From Paraspadella gotoi (taxonomy: Eukaryota > Chaetognatha): a DNA stretch of 64,000 bases. Location: positions 8,274,258 through 8,338,257 of the forward strand of contig CM119267.1 of NCBI GenBank assembly GCA_051294375.1, written 5' to 3'. Shown one piece after another: positions 20,501 to 33,010 of this stretch. The notes below the pieces were generated by a model, which made no database searches, was not told the DNA's origin, and was given only the letters and a program-made list of their open reading frames with translations. Within the stretch, counting starts at the first letter, position 1. Each line of letters begins with the position of its first letter. The translations under genes were made by a program, and so were the position numbers.

Positions 20501-23425
20501 TGGAGGAAGAAAGTCGACTGTTGGGCGAATCCGGTGAAGCGGGGTCGGATCTTGAATTGGTCGCGGAGAGGGTGGTGGGGTTAGTGGACGAGAGGGCGCT
20601 GGGTGCGGAGAGGGAAGCGGGTCGGGTGGCGGTGGTGGTCGAAGGGATGTTTGATCTTGCGTTGGAGAGTTTATCTTGAAGAGTAGACCCCGGCGAAGTC
20701 TCCACCGAGGGTCTATATCTCCAGTCTCTCCTCAACGAGTTCGTCCGCTGCAACGGCAACGTTCTGGAAGCATCCTCGACCGAGGGAGAGATTTTCGGCG
20801 TCGGCGGGTCCGCCAGATCGCGGATTTTGGAGTTTGGTTCCAAAGGATCGCGGATCGAAGGATCCGTCACAACGAAGGTCGATTCGATGGAGGAGATGGC
20901 GCGCTGAACTTCCCCGCTGCCGCCGTTCGGGCTTAGGTCGGTTGGGCGTGGCGATGTAGGAGTCTTGACGGGCGAGGGGGCGCTGGGAAGAAAGAGAAAA
21001 ATGAGTTTCAATTCGCAAGAAGAGCGAGGCGTATTAAAGGAAGAAAGCGAACCAGTCTTTCACTCAGGACTTATTGATCAAGATTTAAGTTTTGTACCTC
21101 TGGATTGGGCTTATGCTCTCAATCGCATCTACGACGGCGCTGACGCTCGCCACGTGCTCCTCAGCCTCGCGGTATTTGGGATGCGCCCTCTTTGATCGAA
21201 CAGGAACATCAATCTCCACCTGCAGACAAAATTGCATATTTGTTTGAATTGGTTTTAAAGCACAACTGATATGACTAGATAACTTTTGAGTTTAAAATTA
21301 AAAAGATAATACATAAAAAAAATGAGATCAACAGAAAAAAAAATAAGATTTCACTTCCCCAGTTTTCCCCACCGAGTAGTTCCAGCTCACCTCTCTCCAG
21401 TCGAAACGCTTTTTTCAGCTGATCCCTGAGTTTGGACGGATCCATTCCCTCGTCTTCCTCCATCCGATTTCCCTCTTCCTCCTCCCTTTCTTCTCGCTTC
21501 CCCCTTCCCGTCGTGAAGAAACTCCAGCAGCCGCCCGTCGTCTTCCTGGGTGGTGCCCCGCGCAGGTTGGCCCCCAAGCCGCGGTCAGACTCAAGGGTCG
21601 CTGAGCGCGTTCGAGAACCCAGCGGAACGCTGAGAGACATTCCTCGCTGGAGGCTGCTCGAGGGGCTGTCGCTGAAGGAACGGAATGGATAGAGGAGAGG
21701 TAGATGAAAAATTCAGTTAGTTCTTCGTTGGAGCGCTTCCATTTAAATACTTTTTTACTTCCAACAATGTTTCATAGATTTATGTGGCACCAAAGAAGAT
21801 TTAAAGTTATCAAATTTGCTTGACGTTTCGTTTGACGTCTTTTTTTCCAACTTCTTTTAAAATCATATACTGATAGCTGTACTTTGAAGTACTTTGAATT
21901 ACTAACAACTTTTTACTTCAATTAATTAAGAAATTTTAGCGTTCGAAGATTGGGAAAGGGCCAACTTAAATAGAACTTGTCTTTTAAACTTAACTTATCT
22001 TAATTAGACCTTACCCGCTGTTCTCGGACGACGCGTCTCCGCCGAGTCCAACAACTCTTTGTCTCGTACACCACGCGGTGGACGAACGCCTCGGGACGTG
22101 CGGAGACACCCTGCGGCGCCTTGCCCGACTCAAGCGCCTCGCCAGGGCTGCGGTCGCGTTCGCGGGCAACTTCATCGATCGCGTTCAAGATACGGGAACT
22201 TCCTCGTCGGTGATTGCGGCGAAGGGAGGACCGAGCAGAGCTGGAAAGGACTCGTATAATTAATATAAGCAAATAGGTTTCCAGAGAGAAGAGAGAGAAA
22301 GAGACGAACCTGTTTCGCATAAAGGAGGCGCCGACGTTTTCCAGTTCGCTTCCGGGTTCGGCTCCGACTTCCGCTTCGCCTCCGGACTCGACAGAGTGGA
22401 GTTCGCGTCGAGTGAGGATCGGGGAATCCTCGGCCTGGCGGAGAGAATATAAAAGATTATATAATAAAAAAAATTAGTAATAAAATAGAAAAGAATAGAA
22501 GAGATTAAGAGAGCTTATAAAAAAATAAAACTGCAGAAGGTACATTGAAAATGAGCTGGGCTTTTAGGATTTTCGTTCACTATTTTTATTTTCGGCGCTG
22601 AATTATTTTATAAACACTTCGCTATTATTTTTTTAAAATAAATTTTAGACTTGTCAATATTAAAAACATTTTTATTGATTGTCATTAATGACTTTGTTGG
22701 GCATTATAATTTTTAATAAAAAGTTAAGCCAAATTTTTTTGAGAGCTTTTGTTTTTTTCACTTTTTTCATTGGATTTAGTGTTCTCTGGAGCAAATGCTG
22801 AGTAACTAACATAAATGAATAGATAATTGATAATTTTGCCAATTTCATAAAATTCAGCTCCTAGTAAATTTATTCTGGGCGGAGTACAATATAATATTCC
22901 TCGATCTAATACTTTTCATACAATTGAAACAGTCTTTGAAATATTATACCAGTTAATTGATTAAAAGCTGTGTCATTATCTTGTAAGAGTGATGGAAGCC
23001 TTTAACCACAAAAGCCTGTCCAAAATCAGAGGCAAGATAGCTTATTTATTAAATGAATAGAAAATTTTTATATTTGTTGTGCCAATTTCATAAGCAAACT
23101 TCCTACGTAGAAAACTTTTTCAAGAATTTTCAACAATGTAAAGTGATTATGACGATTTTTATAAATATTTTTATTAACGGGCTCCGTTAAAAAGTTTACT
23201 AACGAGGAGGTTTGCATCGCGAAAAAAGAACTCTCTTCGTACTCTCTTTTGACGAGTTAAAAGTTACAAAATAGAAATAGAAAACGGAAGCTTTTAATCC
23301 CGGCTTTGTGTTTCCCCCCCCAAGCCCGACTTTGCAAATTGTACAAATTCGAATCTTAAACTAAAGTCTTCATCGTTGAAGTCAAAGAAAATCTCCAACG
23401 AAGACTCTTTTTTTTAAATTTTACT

Positions 23426-23501
<76 letters not shown>

Positions 23502-25415
23502 TTAATTTCTTTTAATTTCCTTTATGTTCCCCCAAGACTAAAAAAATGCGCGGCATTCATCTCAAACTTAAATCTTGTTTCTTTTCTTTTCCTTCTTTTA
23601 CAATCTACACCTAACCCCTTGTAAAGTGAAAAGTATTCAAAAGGCCTTTTTTTATTTTACTGAAAAATAAATGAAAACATTGAGACTAACTTTTCCGCGT
23701 CCCTCAATCCGACCTGAAAAGCGTCCCCGAGCGTGATCTTTTTGATCTTCTTCACGGTGAATTGGTCGTGAAGGCGAGACTGCGAGAGACCCGAGAGCAG
23801 ACGATCGACCACGCCCACCTCCTCGGAGTCTTCGGAGGAGGCGGTGGACGAGGGGCGCGAGGAAAGAGCACGAGGGGAAGAGGAGGGAGAGGAGGGAGGA
23901 AAGCGCAGGAGATTCCCGAGTCGCGGAAATGTTCCTCTGTTGGCGGGGTGGCGTGGGTGCGGGGGGGGGAGAGATTGTTGGGGGATTAGCTTCAAGTCGT
24001 GGTCATTCAGTTGTAATTTCAAGAATGTTTTAGCTGAAATACATCATTAAGTTAAACAACGAAGAACAATACATCGATTAAAGGCAATATTATTATGGGA
24101 CGTATACTTTTTTCTTTATTTAAAAAGAATATGGTGTTTTAAGCAACCGTAAGATGAAAACGTTTTTTTGTAGACAGAGTTTTGATTTCTTTTGTTTTTT
24201 TCTTTTTATTTTCATGAATTTCTTCATTTTTTTCCCTATTATTTCTTACTGTCAACCTTTTTCGCTTCACTTTAACTTTTTCAAAATCCGTTTCGGTACA
24301 TTCGTCTTGATCTTTTTCACATTTTACAAAGTCGTGAGAAAGGTTGTAACCTTAGCTGAAATCACATTTATTCCGAAAGAAAAAAATCTTTGGCAGCCTT
24401 CTCGATGTAAAACACTTTAAAAAAGTCGAATTAAATTTAAAATCAAACTTTAAACATATGTATATTTCGATTACCTTCGTATCGTAATAACTAATAAGGT
24501 TTTGTAGAAGTTTATTTTATTTTGATTGTAAGTAATTTTTAAAATAGATTAAACTGACCGCGACTTCCGTAGCAGCCGTCCTGTCTTCCCGTTCCGCCAA
24601 CTCACCCTGCCGCTGCTGCCGTCTTCGCGCTGCTTCGGCCTGCTGCTCCCGCGCCTTCCTCCGCCCTTCCGCCTTTTCCTCGGCGCATTTCCGGTCCCGG
24701 TTCTCGGCTTCCGCCGCCTGGAACTTGGCGCCGAAAGCGTGGAAGATCTTGAAGCACTCCTCGAGCTTGAAGGTGGCGGGATCGTCGCAGAGGAATTCGG
24801 CCAAATCGCGACGGAGTTTTTCGATTTCGCCGATGAGCAACGCCATCTCATCGAGTTGGGATTTAGCGTTCTGTTAAATATTACCTTTGTTTAATATTTA
24901 ATAATGCTAACTCGATTTATTGCAAGAGAGAGGACGCTGAACATTTTCTTTTTAATTAAAACGTTAAAACGTTCCTAAATTGTGAGTCGTACAAATCGTT
25001 TCTGAGATTCTCAATCAGTTGGCTTGTGTTTTTTTTTATCCAAATAATCTTGTCCTTTACTTAGATCTTAAGACTTAGCACATCATTCGTTCCGTTTCCT
25101 TTCTTTAAATCCCCTCAAAAAAACTGTGACCGCAAGAAATAGGGTACTTCTCGTCACTAAAACCATCTCTCTCTCTCTCTCTCTCCCTCTCTCTCACCCT
25201 ACATAAGGCAAAATTCTTTTTTTCTTGCGCCATTCCTCGGGTAAGCTCTCGCACCCTACATAATAAAGCCGAGTTGTTTTCCCTGCTCTGTTTTTCCGAT
25301 TGTTTAGCCAGAAAATTACGCGGTATTTCGATGTCCTCGTTCCATTCATTCTCGGCTCTCGCTTCCGTCGAGAGGCGCCAACGCTGTCCCCCATTGAGAC
25401 GAGGGAGGCGACCCA

Positions 25416-25498
<83 letters not shown>

Positions 25499-26904
25499 GC
25501 AGAAAGAAAAAAAAAAGCTCTTGAACTGATTTACTTTTTACTTTCATTTTCTCGTGATCTCGATCTTCGTTGGTTTTGTTGTAGTTCATGTGGTTGTGGA
25601 TAAAAATGTTTGTGGTGGCCTGAGTTGTTCTCTTCGCATTATTCTCTTCGGTCTCACAATTTTCGCTCAATTTTCATGTTTTTCTCTAAAAGTTGTCTTT
25701 TTAAATGATATATCGTTCGTAAGAGAAAGGCCACTTTACATCTCCTGTCGTGTCGACTCCTAAATACTCGCCTTCAAGAAAGACCCGAATCGCGCCTTCA
25801 GCTCTGGCGCCGACTTCCCCAACTCTTCCGTCAAACTTCCGAGTTTCGTGCCCATTGAGCCAACGTCCGAGGTGAGGGACTCCACCGAAGAACTGGTCAT
25901 CGAGGGAGGACAGGGATGTGGGACAGGGATGTGGGACAGGGAAGTGAATATTTTTCTATGATTAAAAAAAAATTTTAACTATTTTTCTCTTTACTTCATA
26001 AGATTTCCAAGACATTTAAAAAAAAATATTTAAAAAGAAAAAAATCCGCTTTTTATAAATTTTCAACTTAATTACAAAGGTTGAATCCATTGTTATTGAT
26101 TACTTTTTTCAGCCGTCGTAGACAAGGCATATCGGACTTATGTAAACTTGTCGTCGTCATTGTCGTCGTGGTGGTAGTTGTCTTGTCTCGCGACTTACCT
26201 GGCGGCGTCTTTGAGGTGAGGCATTTTCTCCACAAAGTTCATCAATTCCGGGTTTTTCTTTTCCACTTGCTAGAAAAGAAAAAGGAAAAAAGGGAAAAGA
26301 ATCAATGTACTGTTGTGCTAGTTGTGGTATGATTATCATGAACATAATTGTATTAACCGAATTGGATAAAGTGATTTTTAAAAGACAAATACAAATAATT
26401 TTACTTTCACTAAAATTTCCTAAGAAACGTTAGACTCACCATGACTACATAATGCATTAGGTTCATCCTGGGTTTGTTGGCCCGAGTGTCACAGAGCTTC
26501 AAAAGGGACTTCATTTGAAACCCGGCGGCGTTGCCAGCGTAGCCGCCCTGCAATAAGGAAATCATCTGGTTGTTAACATCGATTGTTTTCTCGATGATGC
26601 GATAGAAAAGTAGGGCAGGTCATAGCGAGGCTTTTCGTCGGAGGCGGGCGGAGTGGAGTGGGGGAAAGAGAAAGGAAAACAAACCCAAGACACAGACACG
26701 ACTGGTCCGCTTAACTGACGAGCAAATATCGAATTCGTTAAAGAAATAAATTAAAGGAAGACAAAAAAATAAACACACACAAAAAAAAAGGCAATAAAAG
26801 TTTCGCGGATTCCGTGAAATTTCGTGTCCGCGCGGTGGAAAATGAGAAGCATCGTTTGTTACTCGGAGTGAAAATGAATACTCATTCTCCTTCTCTTCCT
26901 CCTC

Positions 26905-26984
<80 letters not shown>

Positions 26985-27114
26985 CTGAAAAATGAGATTG
27001 GTATAAGAGACACAAATGAAGCCGAACGTCAAAGGACGAACGCCGCTTGAAAAATTTTTGGAGGGGAGTGAGCAAATTTGTTTGGCCCCTTGATTAAAGT
27101 TTTTGAAGAAGAGT

Positions 27115-27177
<63 letters not shown>

Positions 27178-27471
27178 AGAGAGAGAGGAGAGAGAGAGAG
27201 AGAAATCCTGTGTGATAAAGACGTAGGGGAGACCTATTTTATTCGCGTTGGCACCCTGACAATTTTGTTAAAGTAAGAGTTTGTAGTAATATATACGTAT
27301 TATATATTATATAAAGAAAAGACACAGAATTTAATTTTTATGTGCGAAAAAGTATTCGGCTCGGTCACATGACGAAGCACAAGTAGGATTCTACCCATAA
27401 AAAACTTATTTCATATGAGTCAGAAGAATTTTTAAAAGAATGAATTAGTATTGCTAAAAGCTGAGAGGGGG

Positions 27472-27502
<31 letters not shown>

Positions 27503-27518
27503 TGAGAGAAGAGAGAGA

Positions 27519-27570
<52 letters not shown>

Positions 27571-29358
27571 GAGAGAGAGAGAGAGAGAGCAGAGAGAGAG
27601 AGAGAGAGGAAAGAGAGAGAGAGAGAAGAGAGAGGAAGAGAGAGAATTTTGTTGAATGGTGTCCAAAATCACTTCGAAAAATAAACAAAGGTTTTTAAAT
27701 TAAAAACAAGATTGGTGCTGATGGGTCGCCTCTTCAAGCGGGAGAAAACAAAACAAATAAACGAAAGAATTACAAAATAAATAAGGTTATTATGAAATAT
27801 ATTAAATACATTATATTAAGTTACAATATTCACTATACAAGATATCGACTTTATCGTCTGAACTTACCGAATTGAGAAAGTTCCCCGCCAGCAGAACGAT
27901 ATAGAGAATGTCATGAAGATCCTTGTTTGATTTGATATCTGAAAGAATCAAAGGAACGAGGGATCTAATTAGTGTCAGGGCCGTTTCTTTGGTGACATCG
28001 ACGCCGCGTGGATGACAGAAGGAATGCACAAGAAAAAGAAAAGAAAAAAGAAAGAAAGAAAAAAGAAAAGACAAGAAAGAAAGAAAGAAAGAAAGAAGAA
28101 AGAAAGAAAGAAAGAAAGAGAAAAAGAAAGAGAAAAAAAAGGTAAAGGAAAAAAAAGGGAAGTTAAAAGGAACGAATTTGAAGAGGGTAATTGGAAGGGC
28201 CTCTTCTTGGAACAACGACATAAGAAAAACACTTTTGAAGCAGAATTACAAGCGGCGTCGGCCTCTCGTGTCTTCTTTCCATTTCGATTCTAAGCCAAAA
28301 AACTTGGAAGACAAAAAAAAAAAAAAAAAAAAAAACTCCGACGAATTTTTTTTTTTTTTTTTTTTTTGTCTTCGAAATATATACATTGTTGTCCAACCTG
28401 GGGAAGACACCTGAGTATTTAACCGAGGAATGTGTCGTTCTCCAAGAGTGGAAATAACCAGTTAGAAACCGTTTATATTGATAAACTGGTTAAAAATCTA
28501 AATCATCCTAATCGGGCGAACGCGATCGAGGCGAAACCCGTTCATCTCACTCACCGCCAATCGCTGAGTGAAACCACCCACGCAGAAGCGAGCAGACGAA
28601 TCTGTGAGAGATTTTCACACAATTTTTGTTTAATGAATTCGTCTATTTAATCTTTTTTTTTTTTTGAATATTTTCAAAGAAAAGATGGCAGTTGTAGGTG
28701 AAATTTGTGGTTCGTTTTAAGATGAATTTGGAATTGTCAAAGGAAGGGGTTTTTTTTTAGAAATACATTTGTGGGTTTTTCTCCGTGGAATTAAATTCTG
28801 CCGTAACGAATTAATTAGCTATAACTGAATTTATAAACCAAAATCTATGTTTTTTTTTTATATCAAACAAACGAGAGTTCAGCCGCCGACTGTGATTTAA
28901 GGTTATTAAATATACGCGCAAATTTTTTTTTTAACCTCCGAAAATTGGGGCAATGAAAAACCCGGAGTGGGGGAAAAATAATCCTCTAAGGAGGTTCGCT
29001 CCCCCCCTCCTTTCCATCCGTGAGTCACGGGTCGCAGCCTTGGCGTCATTTTTTGGTGATAACCTCACCTTGGACCGAACGAGGGGACGCGGTCGTGGTG
29101 GGGGGAAAAGCTGAGGGTGAGGTGTAGTTTGCATTTTTGGTTAAAGGGACGCTGCGATTGTATGTTTTTATAAACGTGTAGCAAACAATAAACAGAGGGA
29201 AAGCTAAAGGTTGAAAACCGCTTCCAAATGTAACCCTTTTTTTTTGTTTAGAGAGTCTTTTGTTTAGTGAAAAGTAAGTTATTTATTTTTTAGTTAAGCG
29301 CAGAGCTTTGCGGAGACAGTTTGAAAACTTAAATCAAGCCAAAAACAACATTGTATTT

Positions 29359-29413
<55 letters not shown>

Positions 29414-31786
29414 CCTCTCTCTCCATCTGCGAAGTTGACAAACTAACGACGCCATTCCCGGGTTTTCTCCGATGAATCATCAAACACGGGGAAGGGGAAC
29501 TCGATGAGGACGGAGGGGGAATGGGGGGGAAGTACAGGGGTTAGGGGGAAAAGGGGAAATAGGGGTGAGGGGAAATGGGAGATGGAGAATGGGAAAGAAA
29601 AGGGGAGAAGGGAGAGAGGGGAGTTAAGAATCGGGGACGCGTCTGAAACGAGGGAGAAGGACGATGTGGGACGAAAAGAAGCGCTGAGGCTTGGTTAATG
29701 GTTATAAAAAAGAAATTTGGTCAATGTATGAATTGAAGAGGGATGGAGGTGAAAGGGGGTAAGAAATAAAAGAGAACAGAAGTTAAAAAGTGTGAGCAAT
29801 GAGAGGCGTGGGCCGTGGGTGCAAATCAATATTTAGAGAATAAAAATAAAAAATTTTGATCTCACAAAACACGTTTTTAAAAGTTTTTAATTTTTTTTTT
29901 TAATCTTGATAAGTGTTTTATTTACGTGTCTTTTCTTTTTTAACCTGCATCGCCACACGATTAATATTCACAAAAAGGCACTAATTAGATGAACATTACT
30001 TTGAATTCCAGACTGTTTTTTAAATTTTGAAGTTGAAAATAAGATAACTTAAAGGCTTATTTTTCTCGCCAAGTAAAATGATGATACAAAACAAAATGAA
30101 CGACTCTAAACCAAAGCTGTAAACCGCGAATCGACCAACACTTTAGCCACAACATACCACAACAATTAACAACAAGGCGACTTAAAGCACAGTCTCAGAC
30201 CCACAGATTCGAGTCGCGCTCTTTTTCTTTGAAGAGGTCTTTTCTCAACGGAACTCCAATTAAAGCTATGTTTTGGATTTCGTGTCGTTTCTCCCCGACG
30301 CCTCCTCATTTAGGGAGAAAAAAAAAATCGGGTTGGACTGTGCGTGAGGTTTTTCGGCCGGAACCAGAGGTGAACCAAGAATGAGACCCAACGCCCGTGT
30401 CCTTGGCTGTGCGGGTATTGTTTTTTTATCAATAGATCTTTTTCACTTTGTCTCTAAGGCATCCGCTTTCTTTCGGTCGTCTTTTTGTGAAAAAAAGGAG
30501 AAACTCGTAGTTAAAACAGGAGAGAAAAAAAATTTGTCACACCGAAAACTAAATTCACAGGCCAAATTCTAACCCTTGTGAGGGAGAAAGAATCTTCATT
30601 GAATTTTTAGAGGAATGAAACTGCAGCTCATTGCAAGACCTTTGATCGAGATACTCAGCAGTCTGCTTCCCCTTGTGGCAGGAGAGAAAACGGGAGAGAG
30701 AGAGAGAGAGAGAGACGAGAGAGAGAAGAGAGAAGAGAGAGGGAGCAGAGAGATGAGACGAGACGGAGAGGAGAAGAAAGAGAAGAGAGATATTTTAACT
30801 TCCTTGTCCGACTCCCATTTCTAATTCTCTAAACCAAAAAAACCGTTGATGTTTTTTCCACAAAGGGTCACGTGACCGGGGCATCTCTCACGGTTCGAAG
30901 GGGCGCGAAAACGTGCAGGCGCGACTCTAAATGACTCCTTTTGTCTCCCGTTCGGTTTTCGGCGCGCCTATTTTGGAGCGTAGAGCGGAGAGGAGAGAGG
31001 AGAGAGATGAGAGGTAGAGAGAGAGGAGAAGAGACGAGACCGAGAGAAGAAGAGAGGAGAGAGAGGAGGAGAGAGGAGAACGCGGTAAACAAAAAACCAA
31101 AGAACAAATGAAGTTAAACCAAAAAATAATAAAAAAATAATTGTTAGAACAACAGAAAAAGTTTTTTTCTTCAAGTTTTAAGTGGAACATATAAAGTTTG
31201 GGAAAGTTGGGGATAATCCATGTGCGGGCTATCAAACCTCAACCGCCGATGCTGGGAGGAGGGAGGGGCGGAAGTAGAGAAGAGAGAAGAGAGAGAGAAG
31301 ACGAGAGAAGAGAAGAGAGAGAGAGAGAGAGAGAGAGAAAGAAGAGAGAGAGAGAGAGAGGAGTGAGAGGAGAGAGAGAGAGAGGAACTCCTGAGTACCG
31401 GTTTTCTTCTCACGTTTAAGCACAACGAGAAGGAATAAAAATATTAAACAGATAGGACGAGAGAGCCTGCAATGTAAAAAAACAAGAGTAGTTTACGGCG
31501 GGGAGATTAGACCACGGGAAACCGAAACTCCAACGTTAGCCTTATTTTTAAGAAACCATAGACAATAAAAATCTTCGGTGCCTAAAAGAAAAAAAACTTG
31601 AGAACCTGTGAAAGGAAAAAAGCATCACAATTTCGCGACCCCGGTTTACCCTCAAATAATCTCCTTGTGGCATTTTTAAAAGACACTAGAATAAAATTTT
31701 AACGGGGAGAGAGAGTGTGAGAGAAAAAAAAGAAGAAAAAGAGGGAGGAGGGGAGAGAGAGAAGAGACGAGAGAGAGCATAGAGAC

Positions 31787-31823
<37 letters not shown>

Positions 31824-31844
31824 GAGAGAGAGGAATAGAGAGAG

Positions 31845-31886
<42 letters not shown>

Positions 31887-32533
31887 GCCAGTCTCTTCTC
31901 AGGTTGTCTTTTAATACAGGTCAGATAGAAAGAGAGAGATAGAGATATTAGAAAAAAGGGAAAGAGAGAGAGAAAAACACAGAGTAAGGAAAAAATGAAA
32001 GGGCAGAAAGCAGAGAGAGAGAGAGAGACAATTTTTCTGACTAGCAATTTTCTAAAAAGGACGGAGCTTTGCTTCTTAAATCCTTCTCGTCAATCATCGG
32101 AAAATTGAATACAAAGTAAAAAGCGGCGAATATAACCAATCCTTCCTTAAAAAAAAAACAAAAGAAAGAAAAAAATAATGCAATGGGGAGAAAGGATGAA
32201 AAAAAAATCTCGGAAAAAAAAGAAAAAGAAAATATTGAAAATGAAAAAGAAAAATGTTTAGAAAATCCGGAAGCCGCGAAAGTTTCCTTCTCTCCTCTAA
32301 TTTTATCACATTTAATTTCATAGTATTTTTTTTTCATTTAAATTTCTTTTACTTCTTTACAATAGCCCTCTGAGTCCGTTAGCAAATCTCGACCGCCTAA
32401 CGTTTGTCGGAGTTTAGGTGGACTCTGTGGTTAGACGCCTCACTTTCATCTCCGTCCTTAAAATTCACTTTTCTTATTCCCGATTTTTCCTCTTTCAAAA
32501 AGGGTTTTAGGGAGAGGGAGAGGGAGAGATGAA

Positions 32534-32590
<57 letters not shown>

Positions 32591-32872
32591 AGATGAGAAG
32601 AGAGAGAGAGAGAGAGTGAGAGAGAGAGCTAGAATTTCATCAATTACAAAAACACGGAAAAAAGGAAAGCAAGAAAAAAAATTGTTGAAAAAAGTGGAAT
32701 GAAGAGAAATTCCAAGTCGAGGTCAGCTTCGTGAAAATTCCATAGGATTCATACGCTGAGATTTTGACAGTATATAAGTCTTTGCAGAGACCCCTTAATC
32801 AGGGGAACGATAATGAAAGAGAGAGAGAGAGAGAGGAGAGAAAGAGAGGAGAGAGAGAGAGAGAGGGGAGAG

Positions 32873-32903
<31 letters not shown>

Positions 32904-32954
32904 GTAATAAAATGAACGAAAGAAGAAAGAAAAAAGAAAGAAAGAAAGAAAATA

Positions 32955-33010
<56 letters not shown>

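Larger units (their letters stand above)
22435..23690. other. Intron of the formin gene
   Basis: About 1.25 kb, AT-rich. Holds one dispersed-repeat copy (22909-23092) and a pure (TTTC)n array (23425-23503). No additional exon seen. Confidence 0.6.
26548..27867. other. Formin intron with GA/CT arrays
   Basis: About 1.3 kb. Contains (CT)n at 26907-26981, (GA)n at 27115-27204 and an interrupted (GA)n at 27471-27646. Adjacent arrays of opposite sense could pair as an inverted repeat in the transcript (inference). Confidence 0.75.

Noticed and set aside
27451-27684. Glu-Arg or Leu-Ser repeat frames through GA/CT arrays (also 25274-25603, 30615-31425, 36811-37536, 44306-44780 and others)
   Set aside because: They are translations of simple repeats, open in several frames on both strands, without start context or domains.
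28163-28396. An extra FH2 exon in the large intron near 28.2 kb
   Set aside because: Frames differ among the three copies, no FH2 motif is present and splice sites are poor.
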